A stretch of 42,459 nt of DNA from the NCBI RefSeq assembly GCF_047228825.1, contig NZ_JBFEGN010000025.1:1-42459 (forward strand). The letters are read 5' to 3'. A program made the position numbers and the translations under genes. This DNA is from Siminovitchia sp047228825. Its GTDB lineage: Bacteria > Bacillota > Bacilli > Bacillales > Bacillaceae_C. Position 1 is the stretch's first letter, and each line of letters opens with the position of its first letter. The notes under the pieces are model-generated. The model made no database searches. It saw only the letters and a program-made list of their open reading frames with translations, and was not told the origin of the DNA. Positions 22,565 through 31,154 of this stretch are shown here, one piece after another.

Positions 22565-23564
22565 AAGAAGGTCCCCCCTGCAAATTCAGCACAAGCTGTT
22601 CCATTAATAGCTGAGGATTCATATTTGCGTGTAATTTTCTTTTGGCTTCCAATATGGCAGTAATTTGTTCGGAAATCCTGCTCAGCGGCATTTGCCGTGC
22701 ATCTCTTTCCAGTTTATCCCTCACATCAGGATAAACAAGCATCCGATCCTTCCCCACTTGCAAATAAAATAAATCTTTATATAAAAGCATTAATAGCGAT
22801 AAGCCTAAATCAAGCTGGGATCTCTCTTTAAAATGGCTCAGCCAATCATTTTGCAAAGCCGTCATGGCATAGAGCGGATTTTCTTTTAAGATGTCATATA
22901 ATTTTAACACTATCATTCGGGCTTGTGCAAACCAATCTTCGCCATTCAGCCTAAGCGCTTCTTCCAAATCATTCGTCACAGCCGCCAGCAGGACAGCTTT
23001 CGTTTCGGGAACCCCCATTTGCAACAGTCTCCCGAAAAATTGTTCCTGGCTTAATGGGTGAAAAGATACCTTTTGACACCTTGAAATAATGGTCGGCAAC
23101 AGTTGCTGCGGCTGCTCCGTAACGAGGATCGCCATCGTTTGCCCATGCGGCTCCTCCAAAAATTTGAGCAGGCTGTTGGCTGCTTGCACTGTCATTTTTT
23201 CTGCATCAATAAGAATATATATTTTTCTATTTGATTCCATTCCCGATTTGCTGAATTCTCCCCGCAATGACCGTATTTGATCTATTTTAATGGAAGCCCC
23301 GTCCGGTTCCACGATATGAACATCAGGGTGGTTGCCGCTTTCAATTCTCTTGCAGTTGTTGCAGTGTCCGCAAGGATTTACATCATTGCTGTTGTCCTCA
23401 CAAAACATGCTGGATGCGAGCAGCATGCTTGCCTCACGTTTGCCGATCCCATGTTCACCTTCAAACAAATAGGCGTGGGCAACCCGGCCGCATTGGAGGC
23501 TATTTTTCAGCAGCCTGGCAGCCGCGGGCTGTACTTGTTCAAATTGTTCCCATTTTAAAGCCAC
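22557..23564 (-). CDS. holB: DNA polymerase III delta' subunit
   Basis: Clamp-loader subunit of 335 residues. The AAA+ fold has a modified P-loop (EGEHGIGKREAS, lacking the usual Thr), as expected for the non-hydrolysing delta' subunit. A zinc module (CEDNSNDVNPCGHCNNCKRIESGNHPD) and the SRC motif (TIISRCQKVSF) follow. The start is GTG with AAGGATGAG upstream. It is followed by ricT with overlap. Its partner gene dnaX is in the same window. Confidence 0.94.
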   Translation of the reverse strand: MALKWEQFEQVQPAAARLLKNSLQCGRVAHAYLFEGEHGIGKREASMLLASSMFCEDNSNDVNPCGHCNNCKRIESGNHPDVHIVEPDGASIKIDQIRSLRGEFSKSGMESNRKIYILIDAEKMTVQAANSLLKFLEEPHGQTMAILVTEQPQQLLPTIISRCQKVSFHPLSQEQFFGRLLQMGVPETKAVLLAAVTNDLEEALRLNGEDWFAQARMIVLKLYDILKENPLYAMTALQNDWLSHFKERSQLDLGLSLLMLLYKDLFYLQVGKDRMLVYPDVRDKLERDARQMPLSRISEQITAILEAKRKLHANMNPQLLMEQLVLNLQGGPSFV

Positions 23565-23577
23565 CGGTAACTCATCC

Positions 23578-24018
23578 TTACGTATATAAATGAATGAGCA
23601 GCCCTTTTATTTCTCCGATTTTCTCCAAAATACGAATGGACTGCTTTTCTTCTTCCAATATGTCATTCGTTAATTCAATTAATTTTTCATCTATCGTCTC
23701 AACGATCTGAAGCGTTCTTCCTTCAGAAAATCTGTTCCAGCTATGAGATTGCTTTAGATTCATGCCGAATTCAACAGCTTCCTGTACAAATCTTTTGACG
23801 AGCTGCTTATATTTGGCCAAGTCCTGGAAACTTCGTGTCTTCCCGAGCCGTTCGCCGGCTGCGGACAAATCGGCCATCAATTGGGCAAGTTGTTCTTCCT
23901 GCAACTTCATTCCCTGGAAAGCAACCATTTCGGAAAACCCCGGGTTGTCCGAACGGTTTATTTTTTGTCCGCCCAAAAATTGGCCTACTCTTGATTTGGA
24001 TGTCTCGTTAATCTTCAT
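23578..24018 (-). CDS. yaaR: YaaR, DUF327 protein
   Basis: Soluble protein of 146 residues, largely helical, with the DUF327 family features GMKLQEEQLAQLMADLSAAGERLGKTRSFQDLAKYKQLVKRFVQEAVEFG and a C-terminal EKIGEIKGLLIHLYT. The function is unknown. It lies eight bases after darA and 13 before holB, inside the replication/signalling string conserved in Bacillus. Confidence 0.88.
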   Translation of the reverse strand: MKINETSKSRVGQFLGGQKINRSDNPGFSEMVAFQGMKLQEEQLAQLMADLSAAGERLGKTRSFQDLAKYKQLVKRFVQEAVEFGMNLKQSHSWNRFSEGRTLQIVETIDEKLIELTNDILEEEKQSIRILEKIGEIKGLLIHLYT

Positions 24019-24026
24019 AAGCTACC

Positions 24027-24356
24027 CTAAAATTGATGAAATTGTTCAATCGGAAGTACGAAAACGGTAGCTCCTCCAACGGACACTTCAACGGGATAAG
24101 GAATGTAGGAATCGGCATTTCCGCCCATCGGAGAAACCGGTGCCATGAGCTGCTCCCGAGATTTGCAACTTTCCCTGATCACTTCAAGCGCTTTTTCAAC
24201 ACGAATGTCTTCCGTTCCAATCATGAACGTCGTATTGCCCGATTTTAAAAACCCGCCTGTCGATGCAAGTTTTGTAGCCCTAAAATTATGTTCAACCAAT
24301 GCGTTCATCAACCGGTTGCTGTCCTGGTCTTGAACTACGGCTAAAATCAACTTCAT
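24027..24356 (-). CDS. darA: Cyclic-di-AMP receptor DarA (YaaQ, PII-like)
   Basis: PII-like trimeric protein of 109 residues that binds c-di-AMP. Family landmarks: MKLILAVVQDQDSNRLMNALVEHNFRATKLASTGGFLKSGNTTFMIGTEDIRVEKAL and the C-terminal VEVSVGGATVFVLPIEQF. The ligand pocket is formed by the TKLASTGGFLKSGNTT segment. Its downstream partner is not settled. It has its own extended -10 promoter and probably starts the darA-yaaR-holB-ricT-yabA unit. Confidence 0.95.
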   Translation of the reverse strand: MKLILAVVQDQDSNRLMNALVEHNFRATKLASTGGFLKSGNTTFMIGTEDIRVEKALEVIRESCKSREQLMAPVSPMGGNADSYIPYPVEVSVGGATVFVLPIEQFHQF

Positions 24357-24406
24357 TGTGTATCACCCCTTTAAAAAGTGAAAAACAAATATTTGTTATT
24401 ATCATT

Positions 24407-24415
24407 ATTATATCA
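24407..24415 (-). promoter_or_regulatory. Extended -10 promoter of darA
   Basis: TGATATAAT on the minus strand (TATAAT at 24407-24412), about 50 bases before the start codon, with weak TGTCAC 16 bases upstream. A second TATAAT lies some 40 bases further upstream. The region is A+T-rich. Confidence 0.5.
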
Positions 24416-24488
24416 GCTAAACGAATATGTGACATCGTTATATTCTTCATTATATCCAAACATCTTTCATGTGAAATCGACAATACTC

Positions 24489-25121
24489 CTACATCCCGGA
24501 TAAATGCTTTTCAATAATATTCTTTGCAGTCCCATATACATTATCCATCGGCTGGCTGGCGTCAATTTCTACAATCCGGCCGGGAAAACGGTTTAACAGC
24601 AATTTATAGCCTTCTCTTACCTTCCGGTGAAATTCAATTGTTTCCAAATCAAGGCGATTCTTCTCCCTTCCAGCATGTTTGGCAATTCGTTTAAGCCCAA
24701 TATCAGGCTCGATATCAAAATACAATGTTAAATCCGGCATAAGATTATCAACAGCAAATTGATTGACGGCATACACCTCGTCTATGCCAAGACCCCTGGC
24801 AAAGCCTTGGTAAGCAAGAGAACTGTCAATAAAACGGTCGCATAATACAATTTCTCCGCGCCGGAGTGCCGGCACGATTTTTTCCGTTAAATGCTGGCGG
24901 CGCGCCGCTGCATATAACAATGCCTCCGTTCTTCCGTCCATCATCGTATGTTCTTTGTCCAAGATAATCGTTCGGATTTTTTCAGCAATCTCGATGCCGC
25001 CCGGTTCCCGCGTAGCAAGCACCGGTACCCCGGAAGCAGCAAAGTAGGTACGTAATTTTTCCATTATGGTCGTTTTGCCGGCACCCTCCGGACCTTCTAC
25101 CGTAATAAACAATCCGCCCAT
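24489..25121 (-). CDS. tmk: Thymidylate kinase
   Basis: Enzyme of 210 residues that phosphorylates dTMP to dTDP. The P-loop is VEGPEGAGKTTIMEKL, the DRF motif is LCDRFIDSSLAYQGFARGLG, and the lid and nucleobase-binding region includes RTEALLYAAARRQHL. The ATG has GGAGG upstream. It is separated from csfB by a terminator, so it has its own promoter; xpaC, yaaN and yaaO, which precede tmk in B. subtilis, are absent. Confidence 0.96.
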   Translation of the reverse strand: MGGLFITVEGPEGAGKTTIMEKLRTYFAASGVPVLATREPGGIEIAEKIRTIILDKEHTMMDGRTEALLYAAARRQHLTEKIVPALRRGEIVLCDRFIDSSLAYQGFARGLGIDEVYAVNQFAVDNLMPDLTLYFDIEPDIGLKRIAKHAGREKNRLDLETIEFHRKVREGYKLLLNRFPGRIVEIDASQPMDNVYGTAKNIIEKHLSGM

Positions 25122-25220
25122 CCATTTACCTCCGCTAATTGTATATGTCGTTTAGTATAACGCTTTTAGGAACAAACAGCTATCTTGCAATCCGTTATAT
25201 GTCCCATGTCCAATTTTACT

Positions 25221-25263
25221 ATAAAAAACAAAAAACCGGGCTGAACCTTCAACAGCCTGGTTT
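25221..25263 (-). terminator. Terminator of csfB
   Basis: AAACC-GGCTG arms (25233-25243, 25253-25263) with one wobble, followed by a T-rich tail. The stem includes the first base of the stop codon triplet. Confidence 0.75.
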
Positions 25264-25436
25264 TATGTGACGATTTTCGTTTCTTTAATCACTTTCATTT
25301 GTTCAATATAAAATTTATATTTTGGGTCATCCGTATCCGTTTTTACCATTTCCCGCTCGCAGTCCGTACAAATAAATGATGTATAAAGATGTATCCCGAT
25401 TTTTTTCTCCTTCTCGCAAATGATGCACTTTTCCAT
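25263..25436 (-). CDS. csfB: Anti-sigma factor CsfB (Gin)
   Basis: Zinc-binding protein of 57 residues. The two CxxC pairs (CIICEKEKKIGIHLYTSFICTDCE) form the zinc knuckle of Gin. In B. subtilis it is made in the forespore under sigma-F, inhibits sigma-G before engulfment is complete, and also inhibits sigma-E. The ATG at 25436 has GGAGGT six bases upstream and gives the family start MEKCIIC; the longer frame upstream is unsupported. It has its own terminator. In B. subtilis an rRNA operon lies between csfB and bofA; here they are only about 180 bases apart. Confidence 0.92.
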   Translation of the reverse strand: MEKCIICEKEKKIGIHLYTSFICTDCEREMVKTDTDDPKYKFYIEQMKVIKETKIVT

Positions 25437-25571
25437 CTCTCCACCTCCACACAATTTATTGTACCCATCAAGAATAATTGTATACACAATTTCTAACATT
25501 TGTGAGTTTTCAATAACTGGTCTGTAAAGTTTATGCAGGGTGGACAGTTACTGTGTTTGTCTTTTAAAAAA

Positions 25572-25616
25572 CAGAAAAAAAAACTGAAACATCCGCCAAA
25601 ATTTGACGAATGTTTC
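25572..25616 (-). terminator. Terminator of bofA
   Basis: GAAACAT/ATGTTTC arms (25586-25592, 25610-25616), with further inner pairs, followed by an eight-T run. The bofA stop codon lies within the stem. Confidence 0.8.
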
Positions 25617-25881
25617 ATGAAATGACATATAGTTGAATGAGGGACAGTGCAGCAACTCCCGGCAACCCGAGAAAACCGGAAACGGCCGCGGTGATCCAAT
25701 TAATCGGAACATATAAACCAAATTGGTTGCCAAAGGCATTTAAAAAAAATAAAAATAACGCTCCAATGACCAGTTTCATCGCTGATTGACCGATGAATCG
25801 AAACAGCCGCCCCGGTCTTCCCGCCATGAGCAAGAAAATGATCAAACCGGCCAATGATGAAATAATGATAACTGACTCCAA
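25615..25881 (-). CDS. bofA: BofA, inhibitor of pro-sigma-K processing
   Basis: Integral membrane protein of 88 residues (B. subtilis 87). With SpoIVFA it holds the protease SpoIVFB inactive in the mother-cell membrane until the forespore signal arrives. The two hydrophobic stretches are near 1-20 and 31-50, followed by the conserved C-terminal region VPINWITAAVSGFLGLPGVAALSLIQLYVIS. The start is TTG at 25881, with AGGAGGGG upstream, giving MESVIIISSLAG, which aligns with the family. An ATG 12 codons earlier would place the ribosome site inside the gene. Confidence 0.93.
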   Translation of the reverse strand: MESVIIISSLAGLIIFLLMAGRPGRLFRFIGQSAMKLVIGALFLFFLNAFGNQFGLYVPINWITAAVSGFLGLPGVAALSLIQLYVIS

Positions 25882-26004
25882 GCTTTCCCCTCCTGTCCTT
25901 CCCCCTTTGTTATTCATTGTATGAACGGTTTGTCCAAAAAGAACGGCAGGCAGCTTGGAAGTTCTTTTTTTTCCTGCAGGCCAGTAAGACTCCGGTGCAA
26001 GGTT

Positions 26005-26214
26005 TCATTTTATTGAAATCTTTCTTATTTTTGCCTCGCGCAAAAGATAAACATATTTCGCTTTGGCAAGCAGCGCTTTATATCTTAATTCCTCATTCTC
26101 TCCATAGCTTAAATCCATCATTTTTTTCAAATGGGACCAGTCTTTTTTGGCCTCTTCCATCAGTTCGATGAATTTTTGGTCAAATTCTTTACGGAGTTTT
26201 TGTCTCTGAAACAT
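26005..26214 (-). CDS. yaaL: YaaL, DUF2508 protein
   Basis: Small, charged helical protein of 69 residues with the DUF2508 pattern (LRKEFDQKFIELMEEAKKDW...KALLAKAKYVYLLREAKIRKISI). The function is unknown. It lies between recR and bofA as in other Bacillus and probably belongs to the dnaX-yaaK-recR unit. Confidence 0.9.
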   Translation of the reverse strand: MFQRQKLRKEFDQKFIELMEEAKKDWSHLKKMMDLSYGENEELRYKALLAKAKYVYLLREAKIRKISIK

Positions 26215-26273
26215 GCGGCGCCTCTCCTTACAATGATTGCCGATTGAAGCCCGCGGTTTTAATCACGGGATAA

Positions 26274-26873
26274 TCAAAAAACTTCTCTTCTGCCTTCCAA
26301 TGCTTTGGATAAAGTGACTTCATCCGCATATTCAAGATCGCCGCCAACCGGCAGCCCATGGGCAATTCTTGTGACTTTAATGCCGGACGGTTTGAGAAGC
26401 CGGGAAATATACATGGCTGTCGCTTCCCCTTCAATATTGGGATTCGTCGCCAAAATCACTTCTTGAACGGTTTCGTCTTGCAGCCTTTTAAGCAGATCCG
26501 GAATATTGATATCTTCCGGGCCAATCCCCTCCATTGGGGAAATGGACCCGTGCAAAACATGATAAAGACCGTTGTATTCTTTCATTTTTTCCATGGCAAT
26601 GACATCTTTCGGTTCTTGGACAACGCAAATGACGCTGCGGTCACGCCGCTCCTCCTTGCATATATAGCAAGGATCCTGGTCGGTAATGTGCCCGCAAACC
26701 GAGCAGTACCCAAGATCCCTTTTTGCATTGACCAACGCTTTTGCGAAGTCAAGGACGGTATCCTCTTTCATGCCAAGCACGAAAAACGCCAGGCGGGCTG
26801 CTGTTTTCGGCCCGATTCCCGGCAGTTTCATAAAGCTGTCAATCAGCTTGGATATTGGTTCTGGATAATGCAT
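26274..26873 (-). CDS. recR: Recombination mediator RecR
   Basis: DNA repair protein of 199 residues that helps load RecA at gaps together with RecO and RecF. A helix-hairpin-helix motif (LPGIGPKTAARLAFFVL), a zinc finger (CSVCGHITDQDPCYIC) and a Toprim domain (ICVVQEPKDVIAMEKMKEYNGLYHVLHG...ATNPNIEGEATAMYI) are in the family order. The C-terminal RIAHGLPVGGDLEYADEVTLSKALEGR is intact. It follows yaaK by 12 bases in an operon with dnaX. Confidence 0.97.
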   Translation of the reverse strand: MHYPEPISKLIDSFMKLPGIGPKTAARLAFFVLGMKEDTVLDFAKALVNAKRDLGYCSVCGHITDQDPCYICKEERRDRSVICVVQEPKDVIAMEKMKEYNGLYHVLHGSISPMEGIGPEDINIPDLLKRLQDETVQEVILATNPNIEGEATAMYISRLLKPSGIKVTRIAHGLPVGGDLEYADEVTLSKALEGRREVF

Positions 26874-26885
26874 ATTGTTAACCTC

Positions 26886-27206
26886 CTAAAAGCCAGGAAG
26901 GTTTAATCCTTTCGTAAACTGCCCCATCGTCTGGCTTGTTAATTCTTCTGCCTTTTTAAGAGCATCGTTTGTCGCAGCTAAAACCAGGTCCTGAAGCATT
27001 TCAATATCGTCGGGATTGACAACTTCCTCATCGATTTTCACTTCCAGCACTTCTTTATGGCCGGAAACAATGACGGTGACCATGCCGCCTCCTGCCGTGC
27101 CTTCAATCCGTTTTTCACCCAGCTCTTCTTGCGCTTTCGCCATTTTCTTTTGCATTTTTTGCATTTGCTTCATCATGCCTTGCATATTTCCCATTCCTCG
27201 CATCAT
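26886..27206 (-). CDS. yaaK: YbaB/EbfC nucleoid-associated protein YaaK
   Basis: Small DNA-binding protein of 106 residues. The sequence GNMQGMMKQMQKMQKKMAKAQEELGEKRIEGTAGGGMVTVIVSGHKEVLEVKIDEEVV is the standard family core. Members form tweezer-like dimers on DNA. The conserved order dnaX-yaaK-recR suggests a role near replication or repair. Only about 24 bases separate it from dnaX. Confidence 0.95.
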   Translation of the reverse strand: MMRGMGNMQGMMKQMQKMQKKMAKAQEELGEKRIEGTAGGGMVTVIVSGHKEVLEVKIDEEVVNPDDIEMLQDLVLAATNDALKKAEELTSQTMGQFTKGLNLPGF

Positions 27207-27230
27207 TCAAAAAACCTCCAACGTATGAAA

Positions 27231-28922
27231 TTAGTTTTTGATCTCAAGAAGATCAGACCCGACAAGTTTCATTGCCTCCGCCACAAGCGGATCTTCTTCA
27301 TCTGTTTGCGGCTGATCGCCATCCGGCTTTTTCGTTTGTATGAATTCCCGGCGAATGTCAGACCATTGTTTTTCGGGAACGGCAACAATTTGGCAGGCTG
27401 TTCCAGTTAATTCTTCCAGCGTTTGAGAAAGTGTTTGAAAATACGACTCATTTTCCATGGCCATCCGGCAATGTATATCGTGTTTGAATTTTAGTACAAA
27501 CGCATCCGGTGAAGCTGCAGATGGTTCTGCATCGTGGAGAAGTGCCGCCAGCTGAACCATCTTCCGGCTGTTTAAAGATTCGAGCAAGTCTCCCCAGCAG
27601 CTTTTAATGGCATTTAAATCCTGGCGCGTTGCATTCTCCAAAATCTTCATGATCGGCCGGGCATTGACCCGAAACTCTTTTGCATTGCTTCGGACCGCCT
27701 TTCTTGGAGGCGGATCGCTTTTTGCTTCAGCCGCTCTTTTTGTTGAATGTTCTTTCAACGTTTTAATCTCTTTTTCAAGCATCTCGATTTTCTTATACAG
27801 CTCCGCCACTTCCGGCGCATTATTTTGGAAAGACTTTACTTCCGTTTGGCACAGTTTGACAAGGCAAACTTCCAAATAAGTGCGCGCATGATTTGAAAAA
27901 CGCATTTCTTGCTGCGTTTTGCTTAATATATCGATGTATTCATAAATCTGCTCAGGGAGCATTGATTCAGATAACTGTTTAAAATCCTCGTCCAATTGAA
28001 CCCGGGCCATTGCTTCCTCCAGGCCGGGAGCTGTTTTGTACAGCAATAAATCGCGGAAATATAATATAAAATCTTCCGCAAACCGGGCCGGATCCTTGCC
28101 TTGCATGAGCAGCTCCTCAAGGGCTTCCAAAGCATCCGCAACTTCTTTGTCATGAATCGCCTTCGCCAGTTTGTTCAAACTGTTTTGTGAAATCGAACCG
28201 GTTACTGTGAGGGCATCTTCGAGCGTCACCTTATCGGTGCTGAAGGATATAGCCTGATCGAGCAGGCTCAGGGCGTCCCTCATGCCGCCTTCCGCTGCGG
28301 TTGCGATGACATGCAATGCCTTTTCATCATAATTCAAGCCTGTTTCGTTTGCAATGTGAACCATTCTTTTTACAATGTCATGAGCAGTAATTCTTTTAAA
28401 ATCAAAACGCTGGCACCTGGAAATAATTGTTAACGGGATTTTGTGCGGCTCGGTTGTTGCCAAAATAAAAATGACATGCCGCGGCGGCTCTTCGAGTGTT
28501 TTTAACAGGGCATTAAAAGCCCCGATCGACAACATATGCACTTCATCAATGATATACACTTTGTAAGATACGGAATTGGGTGCATATTTGACTTTATCGC
28601 GGATATCGCGGATTTCTTCCACTCCGTTGTTGGATGCCGCATCAATTTCAATGACATCCGAAATCGACCCGTCCATAATCCCGCGGCAGGCTGCACATTC
28701 ATTGCACGGCTCTGATACCGGCATGCGTTCACAGTTTACGGCCTTCGCCAATATTTTGGCCGCGCTCGTTTTCCCGGTTCCTCTCGGTCCGGAAAACAAG
28801 TATGCATGCGATATTTTTTCCTGAAGGAGAGCATTTTGCAACGTTTTGGTTACATGTTCCTGCCCGACTACATCTATAAACGCCTGCGGGCGCCAAACCC
28901 GATACAACGCTTGGTAACTCAA
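27231..28922 (-). CDS. dnaX: DNA polymerase III tau/gamma subunit
   Basis: Clamp-loader ATPase of 563 residues. Walker A is GPRGTGKTSAAKILAKAV, the zinc site is CERMPVSEPCNECAAC, Walker B is VYIIDEVHML, and the SRC motif is IISRCQRF. Domain III and a tau-type C-terminal region (about 380-563) for polymerase and helicase contacts follow. The start is TTG, supported by AAGGAGGAG five bases upstream and the family N-terminus MSYQALYRVWRPQ. TATAAT (minus strand, 28971-28976) may be its -10 box. In B. subtilis scr is its direct upstream neighbour; here a DUF2207 gene intervenes. Confidence 0.96.
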   Translation of the reverse strand: MSYQALYRVWRPQAFIDVVGQEHVTKTLQNALLQEKISHAYLFSGPRGTGKTSAAKILAKAVNCERMPVSEPCNECAACRGIMDGSISDVIEIDAASNNGVEEIRDIRDKVKYAPNSVSYKVYIIDEVHMLSIGAFNALLKTLEEPPRHVIFILATTEPHKIPLTIISRCQRFDFKRITAHDIVKRMVHIANETGLNYDEKALHVIATAAEGGMRDALSLLDQAISFSTDKVTLEDALTVTGSISQNSLNKLAKAIHDKEVADALEALEELLMQGKDPARFAEDFILYFRDLLLYKTAPGLEEAMARVQLDEDFKQLSESMLPEQIYEYIDILSKTQQEMRFSNHARTYLEVCLVKLCQTEVKSFQNNAPEVAELYKKIEMLEKEIKTLKEHSTKRAAEAKSDPPPRKAVRSNAKEFRVNARPIMKILENATRQDLNAIKSCWGDLLESLNSRKMVQLAALLHDAEPSAASPDAFVLKFKHDIHCRMAMENESYFQTLSQTLEELTGTACQIVAVPEKQWSDIRREFIQTKKPDGDQPQTDEEDPLVAEAMKLVGSDLLEIKN

Positions 28923-28970
28923 TGCCGCTCCTCCTTCTTTTGCTATTTCAGCGAATTTTTCTTTGTTATT

Positions 28971-28976
28971 ATTATA
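28971..28976 (-). promoter_or_regulatory. Probable -10 box of the dnaX-yaaK-recR promoter
   Basis: TATAAT about 50 bases before dnaX, with only a weak -35 (TGTAAT, 17 bases upstream). Confidence 0.4.
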
Positions 28977-29024
28977 CCTTAATCAATCCGGAAATTACAG
29001 AAGCAATCCATGCGACAACAGCGA

Positions 29025-30710
29025 TTAAAAAGCACCTGAACCTCCGCCTCCGCCGCCAACGCCGCCTCCGGAAAAGGAAGACGTGCCGGAACTGTCGGAA
29101 GTTGTTGATTGCCGAACATGTTCATCTGCGGTTTCGAACGAAGAAGCAATGAATGGTCCTGTATAGAAAAAGCCCGCCGCGGAGTGATTGTCCGCGGCCG
29201 GTACAGTCTTTGGCATCATTTGGGCAAAATAATCCGCCAGGCGCGTTTTTTTCGTTCCTACTCCATATATAAGCAAGCGCCATTTTTCATCATCGCCGGA
29301 ACGGTCCCACTCCGAAATGGAAATTTGCTCAAATTCATTTTCAAGCCTGGCCCACTCTTCTTTTAAAAGCAAGCCTTCGTAAGAGAAAGGTCGATAAAAT
29401 ATCGCCAAGCATAAACTGGTGATTCCCAATGCCATAGACAGGAACATAAGCCAATAAAGGTCGTACATGATGAAAAAAATAGACGATGTAAGCACGGCCA
29501 TGCCCGCTATTCCGAGCGTCCGCCTTAATGGCATGTTGTTTTCATAAAGGTTGAATCGATCGATCTCTTTTTTAACCGTATCTTGCCACTTCCTCGTTTC
29601 TTCCTGATATGTGGCACGGTTTATTTCCGACTGTACGTATTGTTTCAGATCATCCAGGCTAAATGTTTTGCCTCCGCCCACTTTTTCAAACAGCAATTCA
29701 AGCAGGAGCTTTTCATGAATTTCTTCTGTTTCCCGATCCAGCAGCATAAACTGATCTTCTGAAACCTGCCTGACGTATCCTTTCCGCACAAGATCCATTA
29801 AGGCTGCGGCCAGCAGTTCCGGTGTAAAGTGATGTAAAAAATAAAGAACAGCCGGCATGCTCAGCTTTTGTTTCGGAATCATATTCTCCCTATTGTACAC
29901 TTCTTCTTTGGCTGCTCTTTTTCTTTGTTTCCTCCTCACCGTCTCGGATGCCATCAACCCGATCAAAAGGGCAGCAGAAACAAATAAAAGCCATTTTCCA
30001 ACCAAAGCGGTTTTCTTTCGGTTTTCCGCAAATGTTTGTGCCTTGTTGATGAACAATTGCTCCTCATCCAGCAATGTTTGACGTATCTTTTGATCAGAAG
30101 ATTCGGCCACGCCCGGAAATAATGTCGAATCATATGCCACCCGAATGTCCCCGTTTTGGCCGGCATCCACCTTGTTTAAATGAAAAGTGACAGCACCGTC
30201 CTGTTCAACGGTTTCCTTGCCGAATGCTTCATCATATCCAAAGGCAATCACATCATCGGTATCAGCTGGCGGATGGATTGTTATCGTCATCCTCTCGTAA
30301 TCTGCTTCATTGCGCTCATCAAAAAAAGGCCAATAAAACACTGTTAAATCGGGGTGCCTGGAGAGGCTGTTTTTAATGACATAATGGAGCTCCAAGGTAA
30401 TATCTTCATGATTCCCGCTGCGGTACACTTTATATAAATCCTTTTCTTTCTTCACTTTTAGCTCTTTTTCGCCTTCATTCGCCGTAAAATGAGTTATTTC
30501 CGTTCCCTTCTTCGGAATTATTTCCCGGGTAATTCCCCGAAATTTGTCGTCAAAGGAATAGGAATGAACTTCGGTTACTTGCACGTCCCCATTTTTGTGC
30601 AAATAAGCGTCAATGTTTACATCCGTTATGGAAAATTCCACAGCCAATGCTTGAACTGGCAATATCATCAGAAAAAATAAAACCAAAAAGAAAATTAGCT
30701 TTTTCTTCAT
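29025..30710 (-). CDS. DUF2207 membrane protein with glycine-rich tail
   Basis: Predicted membrane protein of 561 residues. A signal peptide (MKKKLIFFLVLFFLMILPVQALA) leads into an extracytoplasmic DUF2207 domain (about 25-210; FSITDVNIDAYLHKNGDVQVTEVHSYSF, RGITREI). A membrane segment (about 240-258) is followed by a cytoplasmic region, two adjacent segments (about 405-450), and a C-terminal tail ending SSFSGGGVGGGGGGSGAF, the hallmark of this family. The function is unknown. ATG 30710 has AGAGGTGG upstream and precedes the signal peptide directly. It lies between scr and dnaX, which are adjacent in B. subtilis, so it is an insertion relative to that order. Confidence 0.88.
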   Translation of the reverse strand: MKKKLIFFLVLFFLMILPVQALAVEFSITDVNIDAYLHKNGDVQVTEVHSYSFDDKFRGITREIIPKKGTEITHFTANEGEKELKVKKEKDLYKVYRSGNHEDITLELHYVIKNSLSRHPDLTVFYWPFFDERNEADYERMTITIHPPADTDDVIAFGYDEAFGKETVEQDGAVTFHLNKVDAGQNGDIRVAYDSTLFPGVAESSDQKIRQTLLDEEQLFINKAQTFAENRKKTALVGKWLLFVSAALLIGLMASETVRRKQRKRAAKEEVYNRENMIPKQKLSMPAVLYFLHHFTPELLAAALMDLVRKGYVRQVSEDQFMLLDRETEEIHEKLLLELLFEKVGGGKTFSLDDLKQYVQSEINRATYQEETRKWQDTVKKEIDRFNLYENNMPLRRTLGIAGMAVLTSSIFFIMYDLYWLMFLSMALGITSLCLAIFYRPFSYEGLLLKEEWARLENEFEQISISEWDRSGDDEKWRLLIYGVGTKKTRLADYFAQMMPKTVPAADNHSAAGFFYTGPFIASSFETADEHVRQSTTSDSSGTSSFSGGGVGGGGGGSGAF

Positions 30711-30767
30711 TACAGCCACCTCTTTTCTATTCTTGTTTTTACGAATGGAAAAAGGAAAAGTTTCAAA

Positions 30768-30802
30768 ACATAAAAAATCCACCTGCCATTGCAGATGGAT
30801 TT
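30768..30802 (-). terminator. Terminator of the scr RNA
   Basis: Twelve-base arms (30775-30786, 30791-30802) with one wobble and a 4-base loop, then a T tract. It lies 13 bases after the RNA 3' end. Confidence 0.85.
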
Positions 30803-30814
30803 AATATCAGATTA

Positions 30815-31084
30815 TTGCCGTGCACCTTCCGTCGACGGTGTTCCATAAGCGTTACTCAAGCAGTTAGCTCGACCCAGGCTGCCCCGCGGCACATGGGATG
30901 GCCCACTTAATGCTGCTTCCTTCCGGACCTGACATGGTTCATGGGTTCCCATTGCGCGGGACCCGGGTGTCCACACCACTTACTTGAGGCAGGCCTTACA
31001 AAACAACAGCCTCGGGAAGGGATTCAACCCCGCTGGAGCGGATTGCGGGTACAGGGCTCCGCTATTTCCCCGTCTAGCACGGTA
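30815..31084 (-). ncRNA. ffs: Signal recognition particle RNA, large Bacillus type (scr/ffs)
   Basis: About 270 nt, like the 271-nt B. subtilis scRNA. The SRP54-binding hairpin sequence CATGTCAGGTCCGGAAGGAAGCAGCATTA is recognisable on the minus strand (about 30904-30932). The 5' CCGTGC and 3' GCACGG ends pair, and an Alu-like domain is formed by the terminal regions. It scaffolds Ffh (and HBsu in Bacillus) for membrane targeting of nascent proteins. A sigma-A promoter ends seven bases before the predicted 5' end and a terminator follows the 3' end. The exact ends are estimated. Confidence 0.95.
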
Positions 31085-31090
31085 AACTCT

Positions 31091-31119
31091 ATTTTACTAC
31101 TTTTTCGGCTAAAAATCAA
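31091..31119 (-). promoter_or_regulatory. Sigma-A promoter of scr
   Basis: TTGATT (31114-31119), a 17-base spacer and TAAAAT (31091-31096) on the minus strand, placed to start transcription at about 31084. Confidence 0.8.
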
Positions 31120-31154
31120 TGATTAGATTTGCACTTTCTGCCCTGCACACGAAT

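Noticed and set aside
26358..26906. Long plus-strand frame opposite recR
   Set aside because: It is an antisense shadow of recR, whose motifs are intact on the minus strand.
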